Source: Pseudomonas lopnurensis (GTDB lineage Bacteria; Pseudomonadota; Gammaproteobacteria; Pseudomonadales; Pseudomonadaceae). From it: a stretch of DNA of 32,099 nt. The notes beneath the pieces are model-generated. The model had not been told where the DNA came from. It ran no database searches and worked only from the letters and a program-made list of their open reading frames with translations. Below are positions 24,501 to 32,099 of the stretch, in pieces. Each line of letters begins with the position of its first letter. Within the stretch, counting starts at the first letter, position 1. The position numbers were made by a program, and so were the translations under genes. Location of the stretch: NCBI RefSeq assembly GCF_015070855.1, contig NZ_JADDIX010000012.1:28269-60367 (forward strand), written 5' to 3'.

Positions 24501-24541
24501 CGGAATGCCCGCCGCGAGCGGCGAGCAAGGAGCACAGTTGA

Positions 24542-26788
24542 TCAGAACGAGGCGGTAACCGATGCGAAGTACGCGCGTCCTGGTTCGTTGTAAGTGGCGG
24601 CCCCGGCACCACCAGAGTTGTTCTCGCGATACAGGCGCTTGTCGAACAGGTTGCTGACTCCGGTGGTGAAGCTCCAGGTTTCGTCCAACTCGTAGTTGGC
24701 GGTTACGCCGTAGAGGGTGTAGCCGCCGCGAGTCTTCAATTCATCGCCGCTGGCCGCCGCGCCGCGTGAGGTCAGGTTGCGCGGCTCCTGCTCGCCATAG
24801 TGGGTCATGCTGAACGACAGATCCAACGACTGGGTGACCGCCCAGTCCAGCATCGAGTTGATGGTGTATTTAGGGATCACCGACAGCGGTTCGTTGGTTT
24901 CCTTGTTGTGGTTCTCGATCATGTAGGTGAAGTTGTTGTTCCAGCTGAGAATCTCGCCTGCGGTTCCGAGCAGCGGTACGTTCAGGTTGCCTTCCCAGCC
25001 GGCCACTACGGCCTTGGGCGCATTCTCCCACTTGAAGATGCGACCGTCGGCACCGGTCACCCCGACGGGTTCCATGCCAGCGGTGATCTTGTTTTTGTAG
25101 TCGTTGTGGAAGTAGGTGATCCCTGCGTTCCAGCCGTCGTTGTCGTAGGTGATGCCGAGTTCCTTGTTGACGCTGATTTCAGCATCCAGGTTGTCGTTGC
25201 CTTGCACATAGCAGCCGGCCCCCAGACTGGGAAAGTCCACCGGGCAGCCGTTGCCCATGGTGTAGTAGAGATAGTTGGGATTGGACTGATACAGGTTCGG
25301 TGCCTTGAACGCGCGGGCAATACCGCCTTTGACGGTGATGGTGTCGGTAACTGTGTAGGAGCTGTTCAGGCTGGGGCTCCAGTTGTTGCCGAATTCGCTG
25401 TGGCGGTCGAAGCGTACGCCGGGCGTGAGTATCCAGCGCGGATCGATCTCGATGTTGTCCTCGATGAACAACGCATAATTGTCGGCATCCGACTGGCTGT
25501 CACGTACCCCGGTATCGGCACCCGGCACCGCACCGCCGGAGCCGGTGCCCTGGGTCATGGAGAAGGGATCGTCCAGCTCGTCGCGGGTGTACTCGGCGCC
25601 GAGGGTAACGACCTGGTTGAAGCCCAGCTCCAGCGGGATATTCAATTCGCCGGCCAGACGATAACTGTCCAGTTCGGAGGTGGACATGTCGGCGTCGGTG
25701 TTGATGCTGCCTTCACCGCCACCAGCCAGTCCTTCGTTCAAGCGGCGATTGCGGGTGTTCTCGTAGGCGGCAACCAATTGCGAGGTGCCGAAATCCCAAT
25801 CGCCGCGATGGGTCACCGAGGCGGATTGACGATACATGATGTTGGTTTCCTTACCGCCCTCGGCGAGTTCGGTAAGCAGGTCTGAACCCGTGCCGGAAAC
25901 TGCGCGGTCACCGGCATAAATGTTGCCTTGGCGGCTGAATCCGCCTTCGAATTCAAGGACCTGTTGCGGGTCGAGGTCCCAGCGCAGCAAGCCATTGAGG
26001 TCTTTATTGCGTACCCCCTCGCGGCCGGCCGGCGGTGTGGCATCGGGGGCGGCCGCGAAGTCCTGGTTCAGCGACAGGTCATCGGCATCGGTCTTGTTCA
26101 CGTTGCCATACAGGCGATAGGACAGGGTATCTACCAGCGGGCCGGCGAGACTGAAGCCCAGGCGGCGGGTGTCACCTTCGGCGCTGTCCTCGGGGATATT
26201 GGTGTACGCGGTGACCGAACCGGTGTGTTGATCGCTTGGCGCCTTGGTGATGATGTTGACCACGCCCCCCGCCGCGCCTGAACCATAGCGCGCCGCTGCC
26301 GGGCCGCGAAGTACTTCGATGCGCTCTACGGCATCGACGGGCACCCAGTTGGTATCGCCGCGCGTGTTGCGCTCGCCGCTACGCCCCATCCTCACGGAGT
26401 TGCGTGAGCCGACCGGTTTGCCATCGATGAGGATCAATGTATTTTCCGGGCCCATGCCACGCAGGTCGATCTGCCGGTTGTTGCCGTACTGACCCGTGGC
26501 GCTGTTGCCGGTGAGGTTGACGCCGGGCATTTTGCGGATGATGTCGGAGAGGTCGTTGACTGGCGGGCGCTTCTTGATGTCTTCGGCGGTAATGATCGAA
26601 ACGCCTGGCGCCTGCTTCAGCTCTTGTTCGGCAGTGCCCAACACATAGACATCCTGCAATTGCACGGCATTCTCGGCCGATTCCACCTTGGCATCTTCGG
26701 CTTCTGGTTCCGAGGTTTGGGCCAGCAAGACCGGGGAGGCGGCCATCAGAGCCAGGAAGAGAGGGCTGAACTTGAATCGTGGATGCAT
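24542..26788 (-). CDS. pfeA: TonB-dependent ferric-enterobactin receptor
   Basis: A 748-residue outer-membrane receptor of the FepA/PfeA/BfeA group. The signal peptide is MHPRFKFSPLFLALMAASPVLLAQ. The plug domain (about 45-175) contains ITAEDIKKRPPVNDLSDI, RQIDLRGMGPENTLILIDG and the FepA-specific SVRMGRSGERNTRGDTNW with VERIEVLRGPAAARYGSG. The 22-strand barrel ends in the expected terminal Phe (YFASVTASF). The start at 26788 is chosen because AGGAG lies 8 bases upstream and the signal peptide begins there; an ATG 30 bases earlier lacks both. The Cys pair in GNGCPVDFPSLGAGCYV resembles the loop disulfide of FepA. The gene follows pfeR-pfeS on the same strand, with its own Fur-box-like site. 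Confidence 0.93.
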   Translation of the reverse strand: MHPRFKFSPLFLALMAASPVLLAQTSEPEAEDAKVESAENAVQLQDVYVLGTAEQELKQAPGVSIITAEDIKKRPPVNDLSDIIRKMPGVNLTGNSATGQYGNNRQIDLRGMGPENTLILIDGKPVGSRNSVRMGRSGERNTRGDTNWVPVDAVERIEVLRGPAAARYGSGAAGGVVNIITKAPSDQHTGSVTAYTNIPEDSAEGDTRRLGFSLAGPLVDTLSYRLYGNVNKTDADDLSLNQDFAAAPDATPPAGREGVRNKDLNGLLRWDLDPQQVLEFEGGFSRQGNIYAGDRAVSGTGSDLLTELAEGGKETNIMYRQSASVTHRGDWDFGTSQLVAAYENTRNRRLNEGLAGGGEGSINTDADMSTSELDSYRLAGELNIPLELGFNQVVTLGAEYTRDELDDPFSMTQGTGSGGAVPGADTGVRDSQSDADNYALFIEDNIEIDPRWILTPGVRFDRHSEFGNNWSPSLNSSYTVTDTITVKGGIARAFKAPNLYQSNPNYLYYTMGNGCPVDFPSLGAGCYVQGNDNLDAEISVNKELGITYDNDGWNAGITYFHNDYKNKITAGMEPVGVTGADGRIFKWENAPKAVVAGWEGNLNVPLLGTAGEILSWNNNFTYMIENHNKETNEPLSVIPKYTINSMLDWAVTQSLDLSFSMTHYGEQEPRNLTSRGAAASGDELKTRGGYTLYGVTANYELDETWSFTTGVSNLFDKRLYRENNSGGAGAATYNEPGRAYFASVTASF

Positions 26789-26891
26789 CGACAACGCTCC
26801 TGTTGCAATGTGAAACATGCGTAGGGAGCGAGCAGTGTTGGGCTGAAGGAGTTTTGGACTCGCTCATGGCCTACGCGGGTTGAGCGCAAAT

Positions 26892-26910
26892 GCTAGTCAT
26901 TCTCATTCAA
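26892..26910 (-). promoter_or_regulatory. Fur-box-like site before pfeA
   Basis: On the minus strand TTGAATGAGAATGACTAGC matches the 19-base Fur consensus GATAATGATAATCATTATC at 12 positions, with a good AATGAGAATGA core. It lies in the 142-base pfeS-pfeA spacer, about 105 bases before the pfeA start, where a promoter is expected. Iron repression of pfeA is well known in P. aeruginosa. Confidence 0.65.
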
Positions 26911-26930
26911 TAGTAAAGATCATTTACAAA

Positions 26931-28262
26931 CTATACATCTCGCAGCCGGATGACCACGCGCAGCCCGTTGCTGCCGTTCTCCGCCCAGATCCGGCCACCC
27001 TGCATGTGCACCATGCCCTGTGCGATGGCCAGGCCCAGGCCGAAGCCGTCGCCACCCGGCCGCGCCGCGCTGAGACGGGCGAAGGGGCGAAAGATCAGTT
27101 GCAGCTCGTTTTCCGCCACACCCGGCCCCTGGTCCTCGATGCTCAGGAGCCACCACGCGCCCTCGCGCCTCGCCGACAGGCAGATGGTGCCTTGCGCCGG
27201 CGAATGGCGGATGGCGTTGCGCAGGATGTTTTCCATGGCCTGGGCCAGTGCGTTGAGGTTGCCGAGCACCTGGCAGCCCTCCGGCAGGGCCGAGCGGATG
27301 CGCTCGCGCGGCCAGCCCGATTCGAAGCAGGCGTCTTCGCAGAGCACCTCCCACAGCGCTTCGATATCCACCGGCTGGCATGCGAAGCGCGGCTGCTCGC
27401 TGTCCAGCCAGGCCAGTTCGAGGGTGTTATTCACCAGTTGCTGCATGCTGCCGATTTCGCGCTCGACCCGGTTGCGCAGCTCGATGTCGCGCAGGTCGCT
27501 TTCGCAGGCGACTCGCAGGCGGCTCAGGGGGGTGCGCAGCTCATGGGAAAGGTCGCGCAGCAGCTGTTGCTGTTGAGTGACGGCGTCGCGCAGGCGCTGG
27601 GTGAGGTATTCGAGCGAGCGGCCCAGCTCACCCAGCTCGTCGCGGCGTTTGGCGATGGAAGACGGTACCAGCGTGTCGAGATCGTTGGCGCGCACGGCGT
27701 TGGCCTGTCGGCGCAGCCGCTCGAGCGGGGCAATCAGCAACGCATACAGAAGCCAGCAGAACAGCACCGACAGTACGATCGGTGGCAGATACACCGCCAA
27801 TGCGGTGAGCAGAGCATGATGGCGCCAGGGGCGGAACCGCTCCGGCAGGCGCATGATCAGCTTTTCGCCGGCATCGCCGAAAGGAATCGAAACCAGTGGC
27901 AGGCCCTCGCCGCGGCGGCTCATCGGCCATTCATAATGGCGTACGAACGTCAGCAGGCGCAGCTCCTCGTTGCTTAGCGTCTGGTTGCCCCGGGGGTGCA
28001 GATGGCTGTCCACCACGGCCATCCAGCCGGGCTCGCGCTGTCGCATGTCCTGCAGCCAGCGCTGCAGCGCATCGGGCCCTTGGTTCATGGCCTGCCGGGC
28101 CTGTGCACCATAGTCGGCAAGAACGCTCCGGGCTTCGTTCGACAGGTAGGAGGCCTGGTGGTCGATGTACTGGCTGATGTGTCTGGCCGCCCAGATCATC
28201 GACAGGCAGAAGCCCGCGACCAGGACGACCAGCTTCCAGAACAGCGAGTGACGGCCAGGCAT
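26931..28262 (-). CDS. pfeS: Sensor histidine kinase of the enterobactin system
   Basis: A 443-residue membrane kinase. TM1 is at about 8-26, followed by a periplasmic sensor of about 120 residues, TM2 at about 150-177 and HAMP to about 230. The DHp domain has H240 in LLRDLSHELRTPLSRLR. The ATPase domain shows NILRNAIRHSP (N box), IEDQGPGV (G1) and DGFGLGLAIAQGMV (G2). The architecture and the gene order with the regulator and pfeA match PfeS of P. aeruginosa, which responds to periplasmic enterobactin. The start directly abuts the regulator stop with no spacer, so the two are coupled. Assignment as pfeS rests on context; the kinase family is broad. Confidence 0.85.
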   Translation of the reverse strand: MPGRHSLFWKLVVLVAGFCLSMIWAARHISQYIDHQASYLSNEARSVLADYGAQARQAMNQGPDALQRWLQDMRQREPGWMAVVDSHLHPRGNQTLSNEELRLLTFVRHYEWPMSRRGEGLPLVSIPFGDAGEKLIMRLPERFRPWRHHALLTALAVYLPPIVLSVLFCWLLYALLIAPLERLRRQANAVRANDLDTLVPSSIAKRRDELGELGRSLEYLTQRLRDAVTQQQQLLRDLSHELRTPLSRLRVACESDLRDIELRNRVEREIGSMQQLVNNTLELAWLDSEQPRFACQPVDIEALWEVLCEDACFESGWPRERIRSALPEGCQVLGNLNALAQAMENILRNAIRHSPAQGTICLSARREGAWWLLSIEDQGPGVAENELQLIFRPFARLSAARPGGDGFGLGLAIAQGMVHMQGGRIWAENGSNGLRVVIRLRDV

Positions 28263-28961
28263 TCAGTCGTCCTGCCGGGTCAGCAGATAACCCTTGCCCC
28301 ACACCGCTTCCACGCGCAGCCCGGGAGCGTTCGTGCGCGCCAGCTTGCGGCGGATATTGCTGATATGCATGTCCAGGCTGCGGTCGTGCTGCGAATAGCC
28401 CCGATGCAGCACCTGCTGGTAGAGAAACGGCTTGCTCAGCACTTCGTCGGCGGAACCGTAGAGCAGCTTGAGCAGGCGATATTCGGTGGCGGTGAGACCG
28501 GTCCAGCGTCCCTCGTGGCTCAGGTCGCTGCGCGCGTCGTCGAAAACCAGCGCCCCATCGTTCGGCGTGTGGGGGGCAGAGCGCTCGTAGGCGACCCGGC
28601 GCAGGATCGCCGCCATGCGCACCTGCAATTCTTCCAGGCTGAAGGGCTTGGGCAGGTAGTCGTCGGCCCCGCAATCGAAGCCCTGGATGCGGTGCGCCTC
28701 GTCGCCCAGCGCAGACATCATCAGCACCGGCGTGCGCTGTTTGCCGCGCAGACGGGTCAGCACCTCCAGGCCGCCGAGCCTCGGCAGCAGCACGTCCAGC
28801 AGGATGAGGTCGTAATGCGCTGCGCAGGCCAGCGCCAGCCCGGTTCCACCATCGCAGGCCAGCGTGACCTGGAAACCGCAGGTTTCCAGCGACGTCTTCA
28901 AGTGCCCGCCAAGAATGGGGTCGTCTTCGATGGCGAGGATCCGTTGGCAACAGGGCTGCAC
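28263..28961 (-). CDS. pfeR: OmpR-family response regulator of the enterobactin system
   Basis: A 232-residue regulator. The receiver has D14/D15-type acidic residues in AIEDDPILGG, the phosphoacceptor D56 in DLILLDVLLP and the conserved Lys in DYLPKPFSLEE. The winged-helix DNA-binding domain is evident from LTATEYRLLKLLYGS, DRSLDMHISNIRRKL and EAVWGKGYLL. A GTG start at 28961 with GGAG 8 bases upstream is chosen; the reading frame stays open for about 65 codons upstream, but that part has no receiver sequence and would cross the Fur-box-like site. PfeR activates pfeA when enterobactin is present. Divergent from polB. Confidence 0.87.
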   Translation of the reverse strand: MQPCCQRILAIEDDPILGGHLKTSLETCGFQVTLACDGGTGLALACAAHYDLILLDVLLPRLGGLEVLTRLRGKQRTPVLMMSALGDEAHRIQGFDCGADDYLPKPFSLEELQVRMAAILRRVAYERSAPHTPNDGALVFDDARSDLSHEGRWTGLTATEYRLLKLLYGSADEVLSKPFLYQQVLHRGYSQHDRSLDMHISNIRRKLARTNAPGLRVEAVWGKGYLLTRQDD

Positions 28962-28978
28962 GACACGAACTCCATAAA

Positions 28979-28997
28979 CAAAATGAGAATGATTATA
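28979..28997 (-). promoter_or_regulatory. Fur-box-like site before pfeR
   Basis: The plus-strand sequence CAAAATGAGAATGATTATA matches the 19-base Fur consensus at 14 positions, better than the site at pfeA. It begins 17 bases before the chosen pfeR start, so bound Fur would block transcription of pfeR-pfeS. The nearby AT-rich TTATATACAC stretch may hold the promoter. Confidence 0.72.
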
Positions 28998-29103
28998 TAC
29001 ACGATGTGTCGAATCGAAGCAGTGCGGAACGTGTGAGTGGGTTACGTGGGTGGATGACGGCGCGCGTGGTTTATCCGTCTTGGAAGCCGCAATGGTGTCT
29101 GTT

Positions 29104-29170
29104 CGTAGGCGCGGGCCATGCCCGCGATGCTTTTGCGTGGCCGGTTTCGCGAGCATGGCTCGCTCCTACG
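29104..29170. repeat. REP doublet between pfeR and polB
   Basis: CGTAGGCGCGGGCCATGCCC (29104-29123, continuing to 29128) is inverted against 29146-29170, which ends ATGGCTCGCTCCTACG. Both carry the CCATGC/GCATGG core with GCG/CGC flanks, giving a hairpin with a 17-base loop. It is a typical Pseudomonas extragenic palindrome, in the divergent spacer of 276 bases. Confidence 0.75.
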
Positions 29171-29237
29171 TGATCGCCGAACGGCGCAGCCGAGCGCAGT
29201 ACCGTAGAATTGCGCCGCAACCCGGACAGCGAGTGCG

Positions 29238-31604
29238 ATGGTGGATATACGGCGGGGTTTCATTCTGACCCGGCACTGGCGCGATACTCCCGCCGGCACG
29301 GAAGTGAGCTTCTGGCTGGCGACCGACGAGGGCGCTCGGCACATTCGGCTCTCGCCGCAACTTTCGGTCGCCTTCGTTCCCGAGGCGCAGCGCGCCAGGG
29401 CCGAGGCCCTGTTGCGCCGCGAGCGCGACGCCGAGTTGCGGCCGCTGGCGCTGTGCGATTTCCAGCATCGGCCGGTGCTGGGACTGTATTGCCGGCAGTA
29501 CCGCCGCTTGCTGGACTGCGCCCGGCTGCTGCGCGATGGTGGCGTGGATGTCTACGAGGCCGATATCCGCCCGCCGGAACGTTACCTGATGGAGCGCTTC
29601 ATCACCGCGCCGGTGCGCTTCGACGGCTCCCCGGGCGAGGGCGCGATGCTGGTCGATGCGCAGATGGCGCCGGTGCCGGACTACCGGCCGATGCTCGAAC
29701 TGGTCTCGCTGGACATCGAGACCAATGCGCGCGGCGATCTCTATTCCATCGCCCTGGAAGGTTGTGGCGAGCGGCAGGTGTACATGCTCGGGCCGGCGAA
29801 CGGGCAGGGCGCCGCGCTCGATTTCCGCCTCGATTACTGCCAGACGCGCGCCCAGTTGCTCGAACGGCTGAACGACTGGCTGGCCCGCCACGATCCGGAC
29901 GCGATCATCGGCTGGAACCTGGTGCAGTTCGATCTGCGCGTGCTGCGCGAGCATGCCTTGCGTCTGCAGGTGCCGCTGCGCCTGGGGCGCGGCGGCGCGG
30001 AGATGGAATGGCGCGAGCATGGCAACCGCCGCAACCATTTCTTCGCCGCGGCGGCGGGGCGGCTGATCATCGATGGCATCGAGGCGCTGCGCTCGGCGAC
30101 CTGGAGCTTCCCTTCGTTCAGTCTGGAGAACGTCGCGCAGACGCTGCTCGGCGAGGGCAAGGCGATCGACAACCCGTACCAGCGCATGGCGGAGATCGAC
30201 CGCATGTTCGCCGAGGACAAGCCGGCCCTGGCCCGCTACAACCTCAAGGACTGCGAGCTGGTGACGCGCATCTTCGCCAGGACCGAGTTGCTGACTTTCC
30301 TGCTGGAGCGGGCGACCGTCACCGGCCTGCCGGCCGATCGCAGCGGCGGTTCGGTGGCCGCGTTCGAGCACCTGTACATGCCGCTGATGCATCGCAAGGG
30401 CTTCGTCGCGCCGAACCTGGGCGAACGCCGGCCGGAAGCCAGCCCCGGCGGGTTCGTGATGGATTCGCAGCCCGGCCTGTACGAGTCGGTACTGGTGCTC
30501 GACTACAAGAGCCTGTACCCCTCGATCATCCGCACCTTCCTCATCGACCCGGTGGGGTTGATCGAAGGGCTGCGCCAGCCGGCGGACAGCGAGTCGCTGC
30601 CGGGCTTTCGCGGAGCACGCTTCTCGCGCACCCGGCACTGCCTGCCGGCGATCGTCGAGCGCGTCTGGCAGGGGCGCGAAATGGCCAAGCGCGAGCACGA
30701 CAAGCCGCTGTCGCAGGCGCTGAAGATCATCATGAATGCCTTTTACGGCGTACTCGGCTCCAGCGGCTGCCGTTTCTTCGATCCGCGTCTGGCCTCGTCC
30801 ATCACCCTGCGCGGCCACGAGATCATGCGCCGCACCCGGGAACTGATCGAGGCGCAAGGGCATGCCGTGATCTATGGCGATACCGATTCCACCTTCGTCT
30901 GGCTGCGCCGCGCGCATACCGACGAGGAGGCCGCGCGGATCGGCCGCGCGCTGGTGCGGCATATCAACGACTGGTGGCGCGAACGGCTGCAGCGCGAGCT
31001 CGGCCTGGACAGCGCGCTGGAGCTGCAGTTCGAGACGCATTTCCGCCGCTTCCTGATGCCCACTATCCGCGGCGCCGAGGAAGGCAGCAAGAAACGCTAC
31101 GCGGGGCTGGTCACCCTGCCGGACGGCAACGACGGCATGATCTTCAAGGGCCTGGAAACGGTGCGCACCGACTGGTCGCCGCTGGCCCAGCGCTTCCAGC
31201 AGGAGCTGTACCAGCGCATCTTCCACCGCCAGCCGTACCAGGATTACGTGCGCGACTACGTGCGCCGCACCCTGGCGGGCGAGCTCGATGAACTGCTGGT
31301 CTACCGCAAGCGCCTGCGTCGACGGCTGGACGACTACCAGCGCAACGTTCCGCCGCACGTGCGCGCGGCGCGCCTGGCCGACGACTACAACGATCGCCAG
31401 GGCCGACCACGGCAATACCAGAATGGCGGCTGGATCAGCTACCTGATCACCGTCGCCGGACCCGAGCCGCTGGAGAACCGGCGTGCCGCGATCGACTACG
31501 ACCACTACGTGACGCGCCAGCTGCAGCCGGTGGCGGACGCGATCCTGCCGTTCGTGGGCGACGATTTTTCATCGTTGATCGATGGGCAGCTGGGGTTGTT
31601 CTGA
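29238..31604 (+). CDS. polB: DNA polymerase II
   Basis: A 788-residue family B DNA polymerase with 3'-5' exonuclease, close to the 783 residues of E. coli Pol II, used in SOS repair and restart. Exo I is SLDIETN (D159, E161) and Exo II lies in [10 protein letters not shown]. The polymerase motif A is [10 protein letters not shown] (D422), motif B is [20 protein letters not shown] and motif C is YGDTDS (546-551), so both activities look intact. The ATG at 29238 has only a weak GAG site; a GTG three bases later is possible. The gene is transcribed alone, with REP elements on both sides. No LexA box of the CTGT-N8-ACAG type is evident just upstream by eye. Confidence 0.95.
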   Translation: MVDIRRGFILTRHWRDTPAGTEVSFWLATDEGARHIRLSPQLSVAFVPEAQRARAEALLRRERDAELRPLALCDFQHRPVLGLYCRQYRRLLDCARLLRDGGVDVYEADIRPPERYLMERFITAPVRFDGSPGEGAMLVDAQMAPVPDYRPMLELVSLDIETNARGDLYSIALEGCGERQVYMLGPANGQGAALDFRLDYCQTRAQLLERLNDWLARHDPDAIIGWNLVQFDLRVLREHALRLQVPLRLGRGGAEMEWREHGNRRNHFFAAAAGRLIIDGIEALRSATWSFPSFSLENVAQTLLGEGKAIDNPYQRMAEIDRMFAEDKPALARYNLKDCELVTRIFARTELLTFLLERATVTGLPADRSGGSVAAFEHLYMPLMHRKGFVAPNLGERRPEASPGGFVMDSQPGLYESVLVLDYKSLYPSIIRTFLIDPVGLIEGLRQPADSESLPGFRGARFSRTRHCLPAIVERVWQGREMAKREHDKPLSQALKIIMNAFYGVLGSSGCRFFDPRLASSITLRGHEIMRRTRELIEAQGHAVIYGDTDSTFVWLRRAHTDEEAARIGRALVRHINDWWRERLQRELGLDSALELQFETHFRRFLMPTIRGAEEGSKKRYAGLVTLPDGNDGMIFKGLETVRTDWSPLAQRFQQELYQRIFHRQPYQDYVRDYVRRTLAGELDELLVYRKRLRRRLDDYQRNVPPHVRAARLADDYNDRQGRPRQYQNGGWISYLITVAGPEPLENRRAAIDYDHYVTRQLQPVADAILPFVGDDFSSLIDGQLGLF

Positions 31605-31626
31605 TCGGGTTCGGGCGGGAGCGATC

Positions 31627-32099
31627 GCCGGCAAGCCGGCTCCTACGGGGAGGCGTGTCGGCGCATGGGCTTGTAGGAGCGAGCTTGCTCGCGATTGGCG
31701 TGCACGGGGTCCGGTGGAAAACGCTGCACGGTTTTCCACCCTACGCGGCTGTTGCGTTCGTCGAATGTGATCGCCGGCAAGCCGGCTCCTACAGGAGAGC
31801 GTGTTGGCGCGGGCGCTTGTGCGGGCGCGGGCTTGCTCGCGATTGGCGTGCACGGGGTCCGGTGGAAAACGCTGCGCGGTTTTCCACCCTACGCGGCTGT
31901 TGCGTTCGTCGAATGTGATCGCCGGCAAGCCGGCTCCTACAGGAGAGCGTGTTGGCGCGGGCGCTTGTGCGGGCGCGGGCTTGCTCGCGATTGGCGTGCA
32001 CGGGGCCCGGTGGAAAACGCTGCGCGGTTTTCCACCCTACGGGGGTGTTGTGTTCGTCGAATGTGATCGCCGGCAAGCCGGCTCCTACAGGAGAGCGTG
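31627..32099. repeat. Tandem array of about 148-bp REP-containing units
   Basis: Units begin with GCCGGCAAGCCGGCTCCTAC at 31627, 31773, 31921 and 32069, so the spacing is 146, 148 and 148 bases; the last unit is cut by the window end. The second and third units differ at only about four positions; the first is more diverged. Each full unit has a GCCGGC/GCCGGC palindrome, a GGGCTTGCTCGCGA or GAGCTTGCTCGCGA segment, and a perfect 10-base hairpin GGTGGAAAAC/GTTTTCCACC with an 8-base loop (31713-31740, 31861-31888 and 32009-32036). Short open frames across it follow the repeat and are not genes. Confidence 0.93.

Noticed and set aside
24800-25885. A 361-residue plus-strand open frame opposite pfeA
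   Set aside because: Val/Gly/Ala-rich shadow with no motif; pfeA is unmistakable on the minus strand.
29166-31505. A 779-residue minus-strand open frame opposite polB
   Set aside because: All polymerase motifs are on the plus strand. The antisense frame is a GC-skew product with no motif.
31582-32076. Several short open frames on both strands at the right end that look like paralogous small proteins
   Set aside because: They repeat because the DNA unit repeats. The frames pass through hairpins and have no ribosome binding sites.
31627-32099. CRISPR array, suggested by regularly spaced repeats
   Set aside because: The whole 148-base unit repeats, including what would be spacers, and no cas gene is near. 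It is a tandem repeat with REP palindromes.

Overview
The window looks like chromosomal DNA of a Pseudomonas species, possibly of the mendocina/oleovorans/alcaligenes side of the genus. The grounds are high GC, strong AGGAGG-type ribosome binding sites, Pseudomonas-style REP/REPIN palindromes, a pfeR-pfeS-pfeA enterobactin locus, a pcaIJF/pcaD beta-ketoadipate locus and a polB DNA polymerase II. The species call is inference; there is no rRNA or tRNA to anchor it.

Region 1 (1-4677) is the least conventional part. A stand-alone APS kinase (cysC, minus) is divergent from a two-gene unit in which an aspartyl/asparaginyl beta-hydroxylase overlaps a PAPS-type sulfotransferase. Next come a GNAT acetyltransferase (minus), a small DUF6916-like protein (plus) and two paralogous 195-residue tail-collar (MdpB-like) proteins (minus). 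No phage structural or integration genes accompany them. Four enzyme types (PAPS synthesis, hydroxylation, sulfation, acetylation) beside small beta-rich proteins suggest an undescribed modification system, but no substrate can be read from the sequence.

Region 2 (4678-15882) starts with a REP-rich spacer. A 2841-residue repetitive exported adhesin follows, with an N-terminal LEPR motif, a DUF4347 domain, seven cadherin-like VNDAP-type junctions, Ig-like repeats including a near-perfect 972-bp-spaced duplication, and a proline-rich tail. Downstream is a TolC-family outer-membrane lipoprotein. This is probably part of a type I secretion locus, but no ABC transporter or membrane-fusion gene lies in the window. 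A 531-bp gene-free spacer with several hairpins follows.

Region 3 (15766-19780) carries a PcaR-like operator, a tightly coupled pcaI-pcaJ-pcaF operon and a separate pcaD. Together these encode only the last steps of the beta-ketoadipate pathway shared by the catechol and protocatechuate branches, from enol-lactone to succinyl-CoA plus acetyl-CoA.

Region 4 (19765-28997, all minus) is a ferric-enterobactin locus. The two-component regulator pfeR-pfeS, preceded by a Fur-box-like site, leads to the receptor pfeA, which has its own Fur-box-like site and a strong intrinsic terminator. Beyond the terminator lies a chain of five genes that overlap or nearly touch: a regulatory-domain methyltransferase, a periplasmic PfeE/IroE-like esterase, DUF3649, a PepSY membrane protein and DUF3325. 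The logic is sensing, outer-membrane uptake, periplasmic hydrolysis of the siderophore and probably inner-membrane iron reduction; the methyltransferase is the odd member.

Region 5 (29104-32099) has a REP doublet, polB, and a tandem array of about 148-bp REP-containing units that runs off the window end.
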